DNA of 7,187 nucleotides from JBCBSZ01 sp039197885. GTDB taxonomy: Bacteria; Actinomycetota; Acidimicrobiia; Acidimicrobiales; Poriferisodalaceae. The translations under genes and the position numbers were made by a program. The stretch is from positions 1-7,187 of the forward strand of contig JBCCTY010000207.1 in NCBI GenBank assembly GCA_039197885.1, given 5' to 3'. Below, piece by piece: positions 1-5,585 of this stretch. The notes under the pieces are model-generated. The model was given only the letters and a program-made list of their open reading frames with translations. It was not told the origin of the DNA and did no database searches. Position 1 is the stretch's first letter. Each line of letters begins with the position of its first letter.

Positions 1-677
1 CGGTGACCATCCACCTCGAGGAGACCACCGCCGAGCGCGACGTCGTGATCGAACGCGACGGGCGACCCGCCACCGAGACCCTCGCCGAGGTCGGCTTCCT
101 CGCCGCCCGCCCGGTCTGCGCGCACGGGGTGTGGCTCTCGGCGTCGGACCAGGACCTGCTCCGCGAGCACGGCGCGTCGGTGGTCCACTGCCCGAGCTCG
201 AACCTCAAGCTCGGCTCCGGCATCGCCCCGATCGCCGCCATGCGGGAACGGGGCGTGACCGTCGCGCTCGGCACGGACGGGCCGGCCTCCAACGACCGGC
301 TCGACCTCTGGGACGAGCTCCGCCTGGCCGGACTGCTCGCCCGCGGCAGCACCCACGACCCGACCGTCGCCCGACCGGCCGACGTGCTCGCCTGGGGCAC
401 CCGCACCGGCGGAGAGGCGATCGGACAGCCCGACCTCGGCCACCTGAGCCCGGGGGCGCGAGCCGACCTGGTGCGGATCGATCTCGACCAGCCGGCCTTC
501 ACCCCCGGTCTGCCCGAGGACCTCCTCACCCATCTCGTGTACTCCGGTTCGAGCCGGCACGTCACCGACGTCTGGGTCGGCGGCCGGCAGGTGGTGGCCG
601 ATGGTGCGCTGACGACGGCCGACCTGGGCGAGATCCGCCACGAGACGGTCTCGATCGCCCGACGCCTGGCCGCCTGA
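1..677 (+). CDS. Amidohydrolase, MTA/SAH deaminase-like (5'-partial, C-terminal half)
   Basis: Metal-dependent hydrolase of the amidohydrolase superfamily, closest by eye to 5-methylthioadenosine/S-adenosylhomocysteine deaminases (MtaD/SsnA/TrzA group), which deaminate purine nucleosides in the cytoplasm. Visible, numbering from the in-frame GTG at position 3: a HLEET motif (His4, matching the substrate-binding HLxET of MtaD), AHGVWL with His41 as the expected metal ligand, VHCPSSNLKLGSG with His62, and LGTDGPASN with Asp92, the expected metal-binding and catalytic Asp. A C-terminal beta-sandwich segment (residues about 150-200, GARADLVRIDLD then VWVGGRQVVADG) follows. Family members are about 430-450 residues, so roughly half the protein, including the N-terminal HxH metal site, lies upstream. 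The GTG at position 3 is therefore not the true start. It ends 2 nt before the phosphatase gene, so the two are probably co-transcribed. Superfamily is secure; the exact substrate is not, since guanine deaminases, chlorohydrolases and related enzymes share these motifs. Confidence 0.88.
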   Translation, partial: VTIHLEETTAERDVVIERDGRPATETLAEVGFLAARPVCAHGVWLSASDQDLLREHGASVVHCPSSNLKLGSGIAPIAAMRERGVTVALGTDGPASNDRLDLWDELRLAGLLARGSTHDPTVARPADVLAWGTRTGGEAIGQPDLGHLSPGARADLVRIDLDQPAFTPGLPEDLLTHLVYSGSSRHVTDVWVGGRQVVADGALTTADLGEIRHETVSIARRLAA

Positions 678-679
678 CG

Positions 680-1279
680 ATGCCCGATCAGCTGCTCGTC
701 ATCCGCCACGGTGAGACCGAGTGGTCTCGCACCGGACGTCACACCGGCCGGACCGACCTGCCGCTCACCGACCGAGGGCGCGACGAGGCTCGCGACGCCG
801 CCCGGACGCTGCTCGACTGGCGGATCGACCACGTGGCGGCGAGCCCCCTGGCCCGGGCCCGCGAGACCGCGGAGCTGGTGGGTCTCGAGCCACCGATCGT
901 CATCGACCACGATCTCGTCGAGTGGGACTACGGCGACTTCGAGGGTGAGCGCACCGTCGACACCCGACGGTCGACCCCCGACTGGTCGGTCTGGACCCAT
1001 CCGATCACCGGCGGCGAGTCGGTGGAGGACGTCGGGGACCGGGTCGACGCGTTCCTCGGTCGGATCGACGGCCTCGACGGCAACGTCGCCGTGTTCGCCC
1101 ACGGCCACCTCCTCGCCGTGCTGATCGCACGCTGGTGCGGTCTGCGTCCCGTCGAGGGCCGCCGGTTCGCGTTGGCCACGGCGACGGTCAGCCTGCTGGG
1201 GCACCATCGCGAGGATCGCGTCGTCCGGGCCATCAACCACCGCTGCGGTGACGCGCTCCACCCGCCCTCGCGGGCCTGA
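680..1279 (+). CDS. Histidine phosphatase family protein (phosphoglycerate mutase-like)
   Basis: Cytoplasmic phosphatase or mutase of the histidine phosphatase (PGAM) superfamily, 199 residues, a usual single-domain length. The signature RHGET spans residues 9-13, with His10 the residue phosphorylated in catalysis. SPLARARETA at 55-64 carries the conserved phosphate-binding Arg59. Glu81 in the VEWDYGDFEG stretch is the likely proton donor, and AHGH at 140-143 carries the second catalytic His141. All core catalytic residues are present. The ATG at 680 follows the deaminase stop by 2 nt (TGA-CG-ATG) and has no Shine-Dalgarno, which suggests translational coupling. The same frame is open upstream to 131, but that part is antisense-like shadow inside the deaminase and lacks family similarity. 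The substrate cannot be read: members include sugar-phosphate, nucleotide and acid phosphatases, and true cofactor-dependent phosphoglycerate mutases are longer. The 3' end meets the convergent SnoaL-like gene after 6 nt. Confidence 0.9.
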   Translation: MPDQLLVIRHGETEWSRTGRHTGRTDLPLTDRGRDEARDAARTLLDWRIDHVAASPLARARETAELVGLEPPIVIDHDLVEWDYGDFEGERTVDTRRSTPDWSVWTHPITGGESVEDVGDRVDAFLGRIDGLDGNVAVFAHGHLLAVLIARWCGLRPVEGRRFALATATVSLLGHHREDRVVRAINHRCGDALHPPSRA

Positions 1280-1280
1280 A

Positions 1281-1310
1281 CCCGCTCACTCGGCGAGTGC
1301 CGGGAGCGGG
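1281..1310. terminator. Candidate bidirectional hairpin at a convergent gene end
   Basis: CCCGCTC at 1281-1287 and GAGCGGG at 1304-1310 form a perfect 7-bp inverted repeat, enclosing a smaller CACTC-GGC-GAGTG hairpin (1287-1299). It starts 2 nt after the phosphatase stop and covers the last codons and stop of the SnoaL-like gene, so both transcripts would fold it near their 3' ends. There is no T-tract on either side, so it would be an atypical intrinsic terminator. In DNA this GC-rich, inverted repeats of this size also arise by chance. Confidence 0.3.
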
Positions 1311-1654
1311 CCGAAGAAGCCGTCGACCCGCTCGATGCGGCCGTCGGCCGCCAACGTGCTCACGTCGAAGCCCTCGATCAGGAGCTCGCCGTCGACGTGG
1401 ATGTTCCAGGCGTACCGGTAGCGGTCGTGCTGGCCGTCGACACCGCTGGCGAGGGTCAGCACCGCACCGGGGAAGGCACGGTTGAAGCGCTCGACGTTGC
1501 GTTCCATGGCCTCGCGACCCTCGTGGAAGTCCTGCGGGTCGGCGAAGACGATGTCGTCGGTGACCGCCTCGCGGAGCAGTTCGCGAGCGCGGTCGAGGTC
1601 GCGCTCGTTCCACATGCGGAGGTAGGTGCGCAGGGCGGCAGGCAGTTCGGTCAT
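1286..1654 (-). CDS. SnoaL-like / NTF2-fold protein
   Basis: A 122-residue protein of the SnoaL-like branch of the NTF2 fold, a small cone-shaped alpha+beta domain used by polyketide cyclases, ketosteroid isomerases and many uncharacterised ligand-binding proteins. Visible: an N-terminal helix with YLRMWNERDLDRARELL (residues 11-27), then DDIVFADPQDFHEGREAM (33-50), the FPGAVLTL strand region (61-68) and a final beta-sheet ending in RIERVDGFFGPL. The DP..F..G pattern and F..FPG spacing are typical. The start is taken as the ATG at 1654 because the N terminus then matches the family length; the longer open frame to 1933 runs antisense through the TetR gene. There is no Shine-Dalgarno, but TAGGTT lies 7 nt upstream, so it may be leaderless. 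It diverges from the TetR gene over a shared palindrome and is the likely target of that repressor. No catalytic residue can be assigned, and substrate is unknown. Confidence 0.82.
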   Translation of the reverse strand: MTELPAALRTYLRMWNERDLDRARELLREAVTDDIVFADPQDFHEGREAMERNVERFNRAFPGAVLTLASGVDGQHDRYRYAWNIHVDGELLIEGFDVSTLAADGRIERVDGFFGPLPALAE

Positions 1655-1661
1655 TGCGGGC

Positions 1662-1690
1662 AACCTACAAACCGACCGTCGGTTTGTACA
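1662..1690 (-). promoter_or_regulatory. Putative promoter of the SnoaL-like gene
   Basis: Reading the - strand, TGTACA (1690-1685, 4 of 6 matches to TTGACA) is separated by exactly 17 nt from TAGGTT (1667-1662, a TANNNT -10). The -10 ends 7 nt before the ATG, so transcription should start at or next to the start codon. The inverted repeat at 1666-1688 fills the spacer and touches both hexamers, so a bound repressor would block this promoter. Inferred from sequence only. Confidence 0.5.
1666..1688. promoter_or_regulatory. Perfect 11-bp inverted repeat, probable TetR operator
   Basis: TACAAACCGAC at 1666-1676 and GTCGGTTTGTA at 1678-1688 are exact reverse complements around a single central C at 1677, giving a 23-bp palindrome with no mismatch. 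It lies in the 56-nt gap between the divergent SnoaL-like and TetR genes and is locally AT-rich in a GC-rich window. Size, symmetry and place fit a TetR-family dimer site, and autoregulation from such divergent gaps is common in the family. The regulator encoded at 1711 is the natural binder; that is inference. Confidence 0.8.
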
Positions 1691-1698
1691 GAGGTCGC

Positions 1699-1704
1699 TA
1701 CGCT
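1699..1704 (+). promoter_or_regulatory. Putative -10 element for a leaderless TetR transcript
   Basis: TACGCT (TANNNT form) ends exactly 6 nt before the ATG at 1711, which places the predicted transcription start on the A of the start codon. No Shine-Dalgarno lies within 12 nt of the ATG; the only purine run, GAGG at 1691-1694, is too far away. I see no recognisable -35, as that region falls inside the palindrome. Repressor bound at 1666-1688 would cover the -35 zone. Confidence 0.4.
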
Positions 1705-1710
1705 GGCCCC

Positions 1711-2304
1711 ATGGCGACCCAGGCCGAGCGGACGGCGACGACGAGAGCCCGCATCCTCGACGCCGCCCGGGAGCTCTTCGCCGATCGGGGGTTCGACGCC
1801 ACCACGGTCGGCGACCTGCTCCTGTCGGCCGAGGTGAGCAAGGGCGCGCTCTACCACCACTTCGCCTCCAAGGAGGCCGTCGCCGAGACGCTCTTCGCCG
1901 AGACCTCCAGAGCGGCGATCGACGCCGCGTCACGCGCTACCGACGGCGAGACCGACCCGCTCGACGGGCTCGTCGCGGCGTGCCTCCGGTGGATCGACCA
2001 GGTCGCCGACCCGGCTGTCGCCACCGTGATGTTCGAGATCGGTCCCTCCGCCCTGGGGTGGGAACGTTGCCGACGCATCGAGGACGCCCACTCGCTCAGG
2101 GTGCTCCGACTCGGCATCGGCGCCGCGGTCGCTGCCGGCCGCTTCGCCCCGGACCGGGTCGACCTCGCCGCCCGGACGATCAACGCCGTCTTGGCGGAGC
2201 TCGCCTGGTTGGTCGTGCACCCGGAGGAGTCGGCCGTCGACGACCACGACATCGCCGATGTCGTTCGAGCGACCGTCCACGCCCTCGCCGGAGCCGGGAC
2301 ATGA
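1711..2304 (+). CDS. TetR/AcrR family transcriptional regulator
   Basis: A 197-residue TetR-family regulator, a normal length. The N-terminal DNA-binding domain is clear: TRARILDAARELFADRGFDATTVGDLL (residues 11-37), then the helix-turn-helix with recognition helix VSKGALYHHFASKEAV at 42-57, whose GALYHHF..KE core is the family hallmark. The C-terminal half (about 65-197) is the helical dimerisation and ligand pocket domain, too variable to tell the effector. The ATG at 1711 is chosen because it starts just before the first helix; an upstream in-frame ATG at 1654 would run translation through the palindrome and add 19 unrelated residues. It lies opposite the SnoaL-like gene across a perfect palindrome and overlaps the DUF1990 gene by 4 nt (ATGA), so it probably represses itself, the DUF1990 gene and the divergent gene. 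Family assignment is secure; regulon is inferred. Confidence 0.93.
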   Translation: MATQAERTATTRARILDAARELFADRGFDATTVGDLLLSAEVSKGALYHHFASKEAVAETLFAETSRAAIDAASRATDGETDPLDGLVAACLRWIDQVADPAVATVMFEIGPSALGWERCRRIEDAHSLRVLRLGIGAAVAAGRFAPDRVDLAARTINAVLAELAWLVVHPEESAVDDHDIADVVRATVHALAGAGT

Positions 2305-2912
2305 GCGCGCTCACCGAGCTGCTCGCGAGGCTGGGTCTCACCAACGTGCACCTCCGCCGGCCGTCGACCGAGCAGTTGGAGCAGCTGCTGAGCGAACAGG
2401 ACGGGCTCGACGTCACCTACGCGGAGGTGGGTGCCACCCTCGGACCGCCGCCCGCCGGCTACCACCACCTCCGCGCCGAGCGCACCCTCGGCGCCGACGC
2501 CGGAGACTTCGGGCGCGGCGCCGACGCCATCCGCGACTGGGCCGCCCACCGGGCGATGTCGATGTTGCTCGCGCCGTCGACTCCGACGCTCGACGAGGGC
2601 TCGACGATGGCCTTCGCGCTGCCGCTCGCCGGTGCGTGGGTGAGCGGTGCCTGCCGGATCGTGCGCGTGGTCGACACCGACGTCTCGTTCGGCTTCGCCT
2701 ACGGCACGCTCCCCCACCACCCGGAGCGGGGTGAGGAGGCGTTCCTCGTCCACCGCCGCGACGACGGGACCGTGGTCTTCGAGATCGTCGCGTTCTCCCG
2801 GCCCGCGACGCTGCCGACACGGTTGCTCGGTCCGATCGGTCGTCGCCTCCAGCGCCGCTCGATCGACCGTTACCTCGACGGCTACGTCGAGGCCGCCCGC
2901 GCCGCGACCTGA
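2301..2912 (+). CDS. DUF1990 (UPF0548) family protein
   Basis: A 203-residue protein recognised by eye as DUF1990/UPF0548, a family found in bacteria and plants with no established biochemical role. Family-like features: GYHHLRAERTLG (residues 53-64) near the start of the domain, a helical stretch with FGRGADAIRDWAAHRAM, strands carrying CRIVRVVDTDVSFGFAYGTLPHHPERGEEAFLV (the GTL..HPE.GEE.F pattern), and a C-terminal IGRRLQRRSIDRYLDGY segment. Residues 1-50 are extra and not recognised. No signal peptide or membrane segment is seen, so it is probably cytoplasmic. The ATG overlaps the TetR stop (ATGA at 2301-2304) with no good Shine-Dalgarno, which indicates translational coupling and common control with the regulator. 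I infer that whatever ligand the repressor senses is relevant to this protein, but nothing in the sequence says what that is. Family confidence is good; function unknown. Confidence 0.8.
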   Translation: MSALTELLARLGLTNVHLRRPSTEQLEQLLSEQDGLDVTYAEVGATLGPPPAGYHHLRAERTLGADAGDFGRGADAIRDWAAHRAMSMLLAPSTPTLDEGSTMAFALPLAGAWVSGACRIVRVVDTDVSFGFAYGTLPHHPERGEEAFLVHRRDDGTVVFEIVAFSRPATLPTRLLGPIGRRLQRRSIDRYLDGYVEAARAAT

Positions 2913-2929
2913 CCGACGACGGGGCTCGC

Positions 2930-2935
2930 TACGGT
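2930..2935 (+). promoter_or_regulatory. Putative -10 element for a leaderless Nudix transcript
   Basis: TACGGT (TANNNT) lies 7 nt upstream of the GTG at 2943, with CTGACC at 2909-2914 as a possible but closely spaced -35 (15 nt apart). There is no Shine-Dalgarno in the 30-nt gap after the DUF1990 stop. The arrangement copies that at the SnoaL-like and TetR starts. Read-through from the DUF1990 gene is an alternative source of transcript. Confidence 0.38.
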
Positions 2936-2942
2936 CGCCGTC

Positions 2943-3542
2943 GTGGAGCTCCCCGCGTATCTCGACGAGGTGCAGTCGATCGCTCGCACCGGTCTGCACT
3001 ACTCCCCGACGGTGTTCGACCGCGAGCGCTTCGAGCGCCTCCTGGCGCTCACCACCGAGGCCTACGCCACGCTGACCGACGTCGATCCGGTCGAGCTGCG
3101 GGAGCGCTTCGCCCGTGAGATCGGCTACGTGACCGCGAAGGTCGGCGTCGAGCTCGCCCTCGTCGACGACGACGGCCGCCTGCTCGTGGTACGGCGAGCC
3201 GACGACGGCCGTTGGGCCATCGTCAGCGGGTACCTCGATCCGAACGAGCACCCCTCGGAGGGCGCCGCACGCGAGGCGGCCGAGGAACTCGGCCTCACGG
3301 TCCGCATCGACGAGCTCGTCGACGTCTACCACCGGCCCGCCGGCGACTGGGGCCCGCACTCGCTCGTCAGCGTGCTGTACCTGGGCACCGTCGAGCACGG
3401 CGAGATCGCCCTCGCCGAACACGAGCTGCTCGAGGCCCGCTGGACCCACCTCCACGAGGTCGACGGCGACTGGCACCTCGAGCACCGCGACCGGGCCTCC
3501 GATGCGCTCGACCGCTGGCAGGCCCGCCACCGGTCCGACTGA
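2943..3542 (+). CDS. Nudix hydrolase with N-terminal helical extension
   Basis: A 199-residue Nudix enzyme, expected to cleave a nucleoside diphosphate linked to another group, using Mg2+ or Mn2+. The Nudix box GX5EX7REUXEEXGU is complete at residues 96-118 (G96, E102, R110, E111, E114, E115, G117), so the catalytic glutamates are present; the hydrophobic U after RE is Ala. The N-terminal 55 residues (VQSIARTGLHYSPTVFDRERFERL) match the helical extension typical of the 'hydrolase of X-linked nucleoside diphosphate' group, some of which act on ADP-ribose or CDP-choline. The usual PGGWADVGE-like entry to the box is replaced by SGYLDPNEH, so specificity may differ. The GTG at 2943 is the start; it gives the full extension, and a -10-like TACGGT lies 7 nt before it. 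No membrane segment. PPK2 follows after 67 nt. Substrate is not determinable here. Confidence 0.9.
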   Translation: MELPAYLDEVQSIARTGLHYSPTVFDRERFERLLALTTEAYATLTDVDPVELRERFAREIGYVTAKVGVELALVDDDGRLLVVRRADDGRWAIVSGYLDPNEHPSEGAAREAAEELGLTVRIDELVDVYHRPAGDWGPHSLVSVLYLGTVEHGEIALAEHELLEARWTHLHEVDGDWHLEHRDRASDALDRWQARHRSD

Positions 3543-3555
3543 TCCGCCGCACCGT

Positions 3556-3585
3556 CCGACACGGCGACCGCCGATTCGGCACACT
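3556..3585 (+). promoter_or_regulatory. Weak candidate promoter upstream of ppk2
   Basis: CCGACA (3556-3561, 4 of 6 matches to TTGACA) and CACACT (3580-3585) are 18 nt apart in the 67-nt gap between the Nudix gene and ppk2, leaving a short leader that holds the Shine-Dalgarno. Matches are poor and the spacing is slightly long, so co-transcription from the Nudix gene is an equal possibility. Confidence 0.2.
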
Positions 3586-3595
3586 CGTCCCTGGC

Positions 3596-3601
3596 GGAAG
3601 G
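3596..3601 (+). promoter_or_regulatory. Shine-Dalgarno for ppk2
   Basis: GGAAGG ends 8 nt before the ATG at 3610, a near-ideal spacing. It settles the start at 3610 rather than the in-frame ATG at 3502, which would add 36 residues of Arg/Pro-rich shadow from the Nudix gene. It is the clearest ribosome-binding site in the window, in contrast with the neighbouring genes that lack one. Confidence 0.75.
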
Positions 3602-3609
3602 GCCGGTGG

Positions 3610-4410
3610 ATGAGCAACCCGAAGAAGCACTGGATCGACAAGCGGTACTACGAGGACGAGCTCGAGCGGCTCCAGCGAGAGCTGGTGAAGCTGCAGGCGT
3701 GGGTCGAGGCGAACCGGCTCAAGGTGTGCGTCCTGTTCGAGGGGCGCGACGCCGCGGGGAAGGGCGGGGTCATCAAACGCATCGTCCAGCGCACCAACCC
3801 GCGCACGGTCCGGGTCGTGGCGCTCGGGACGCCGACCGACCGCCAGACGACCCAGTGGTACTTCCAGCGCTACGTCGAGCACTTGCCCGCCGGCGGCGAG
3901 ATGGTCCTCTTCGACCGGTCCTGGTACAACCGAGCCGGCGTCGAGAAGGTCATGGGCTTCTGCACCGACGACGAGTACGAGGAGTTCCTCCGCTCGGCCC
4001 CGGAGTTCGAGCGGATGCTCCTCCGGTCCGGGATCCACCTCGTGAAGTACTGGTTCTCGGTCAGCGACGCCGAGCAGGAGCGTCGCTTCCAGGAACGCAT
4101 CGACCACCCAGAGAAGCGCTGGAAGCTCAGTGAGATGGACCTCGAGAGCCGCCGTCGGTGGGTCGACTACTCCGTCGCCAAGGACGTGATGTTCGCCCAC
4201 ACCGACACCAAGCAGTCACCGTGGTGGGTCGTCGACGCCGACGACAAGCGTCGAGCGCGGCTGAACTGCATCCGGCACCTCCTCGATCAGTTCGACTACA
4301 CCGACCTGACCTCACACGAGCTGGAGCTGCCACCCCTGCAGGTGGCGTCGTACGTGCGGCCGCCCGTCGAGGACCAGTCATTCGTGCCCGATCGCTACGC
4401 CGAGGGCTGA
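3610..4410 (+). CDS. ppk2: Polyphosphate kinase 2 (PPK2 family, class I-like)
   Basis: Transfers phosphate between inorganic polyphosphate and nucleotides in the cytoplasm; class I single-domain enzymes mostly phosphorylate nucleoside diphosphates with polyP (or the reverse). At 266 residues it has the one-domain length. Visible: an N-terminal coiled helix with KKHWIDKRYYEDELERLQREL (family-like, residues 5-25), Walker A EGRDAAGKGG at 44-53 with Asp47 and Lys51, a basic IKRIVQRTNPR stretch, Walker B region VLFDRSWYNRAGVE at 99-112 with Asp102 and Arg103, and a lid-like RWKLSEMDLESRRRW at 170-184. TKQSPWWVVDADDKRRARLN (200-219) is the usual C-terminal signature. All key motifs are intact. The start has a good Shine-Dalgarno at 3596-3601. 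It lies 67 nt after a Nudix gene and its last 16 nt overlap the 3' end of the convergent MFS gene. Class I is favoured from length and motifs; ADP versus GDP preference cannot be told. Confidence 0.95.
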   Translation: MSNPKKHWIDKRYYEDELERLQRELVKLQAWVEANRLKVCVLFEGRDAAGKGGVIKRIVQRTNPRTVRVVALGTPTDRQTTQWYFQRYVEHLPAGGEMVLFDRSWYNRAGVEKVMGFCTDDEYEEFLRSAPEFERMLLRSGIHLVKYWFSVSDAEQERRFQERIDHPEKRWKLSEMDLESRRRWVDYSVAKDVMFAHTDTKQSPWWVVDADDKRRARLNCIRHLLDQFDYTDLTSHELELPPLQVASYVRPPVEDQSFVPDRYAEG

Positions 4411-5585
4411 CCGAGCCGCCGATCGGTGACCCGCATCACGACGGCGGCGACGACGGCCCACCCGGCGGTCATGAGCCACGCGGTCCGGTAGTCGGCGGCG
4501 TCGACGACGAGGCCGAACACGACCGGCCCGACGACGGCACCGAGATAGGTACCGACCTGGGTGATCCCCGTCGCGGCCGCCGGGCCGGACGGGTTGGCAC
4601 GGACGATCGCGAAGTTGAACAACCCCGGCCATGCCCAGCCCGCGCCGAAGGCGATCGCCACCGCCGGCAGGAGCACGGCGAGGTCGCCGCTCGAGAGTGC
4701 CGCGACCCCGATCGCACCGATGGCCAGCATCGTCGACACGGTCCGCAGTGGTGCACGGCGTGTTCGGTCGGCGCGCCAACCCACGATCACCCGCGAGCAG
4801 ATGCCGATCGCGCTGCCGAGCGTGAGCAGCAGGCCGGCCGACCCCGATGCGACGCCCGACGCCTCGGCCGAGCTCACCACCCACGCACCGATCGCGCCAG
4901 CGGTCGCGGCGCCGAAGACCATGCCCGACGCCGCCACGACGAGGGTCGACACCGCTGAGTCGGGGCGCCTCGGCGGAGCATCGGTGCCCGGTGCGGGACG
5001 CCGGCCCTCGTCGCTCAGGCGCAGCATCGCCGCCACCGCGACCACGGCGAGCCCGGCAGCGGCAACGTAGGCCCACCGCCACCCGACCGTGAGCGCGAGC
5101 GCGGGGACCGCCAGCCCACCGAGCAGGGTCGCCGTCGGCATGCCGGCCTGCTTGAGCGACACGGCCAGGCCGAGCCGGTGGGCGGGCACCGAGTCGGCGA
5201 GCAAGAGGTTCGCTGCCGGCTGGGTCAGGGCGTTGCCGAGACCGCCCACGGCGAGCCCGACGGCGAGCGAGCTCCACGACCGCGCCCCGGCAGCGATCCA
5301 CAGGTCGGCGACGATGGTCGCCGACAGCGCGACCAGGATCGAGCGCTTCGCCCCCAGCCGTTGGACCAGGCGACCGCCGGGCGCCGAACCGATCGCGGCC
5401 GCCAGGAAGAAGGCACCGATCGCGAGGCCGAGCGCACCCTCGCCGAATCCGAGGTCGTCTCGGAGCTGGACCCCGACCGCTCCCGTCAGGAAGGCGGGCA
5501 GGACGCTCGACGCCGTGACGACGACGGCGATCGCGACCCGAGCGGCGCCGGGACGACCCGACACCAGTCGTCGCAGCTCGGTCAT
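4395..5585 (-). CDS. Major facilitator superfamily transporter
   Basis: A 396-residue inner-membrane MFS permease with 12 predicted helices: about 16-38, 50-68, 82-99, 104-126, 147-165, 171-189, then a charged loop 190-212, and 213-237, 248-268, 283-298, 301-321, 340-361, 368-386. MFS motif A lies between helices 2 and 3 (GGRLVQRLGAKR, 70-81), and a second copy-like GWRADRTRR (269-277) lies between helices 8 and 9. LGLAVSLKQAGMPTATLLGGLAVPAL (139-163) resembles the helix-5 region of CynX/NimT-like and related drug/anion transporters. The ATG at 5585 is preferred since it sits just before the first helix; a GTG 9 nt upstream (5594) is in frame and possible. No Shine-Dalgarno is apparent. It is the only gene here ending in TAG. 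Its 3' end overlaps ppk2 by 16 nt on opposite strands. Substrate unknown. Confidence 0.9.
   Translation of the reverse strand: MTELRRLVSGRPGAARVAIAVVVTASSVLPAFLTGAVGVQLRDDLGFGEGALGLAIGAFFLAAAIGSAPGGRLVQRLGAKRSILVALSATIVADLWIAAGARSWSSLAVGLAVGGLGNALTQPAANLLLADSVPAHRLGLAVSLKQAGMPTATLLGGLAVPALALTVGWRWAYVAAAGLAVVAVAAMLRLSDEGRRPAPGTDAPPRRPDSAVSTLVVAASGMVFGAATAGAIGAWVVSSAEASGVASGSAGLLLTLGSAIGICSRVIVGWRADRTRRAPLRTVSTMLAIGAIGVAALSSGDLAVLLPAVAIAFGAGWAWPGLFNFAIVRANPSGPAAATGITQVGTYLGAVVGPVVFGLVVDAADYRTAWLMTAGWAVVAAVVMRVTDRRLGQPSA

Noticed and set aside
131..679. N-terminal extension of the histidine phosphatase frame
   Set aside because: It runs through the deaminase in another frame, is Arg/Pro-rich, and the RHGET motif belongs within the first 10-15 residues of the family.
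1851..3641. A 596-residue open frame on the - strand spanning the TetR, DUF1990 and Nudix genes
   Set aside because: It is antisense to three well-recognised genes and has no recognisable domain; long antisense frames are expected where third codon positions are nearly all G or C.
4410..4427. Possible terminator hairpin after ppk2 (ACCGA / TCGGT)
   Set aside because: The stem is only 5 bp with an 8-nt loop, has no T-tract and lies inside the MFS coding region; it is no better than chance in this composition.
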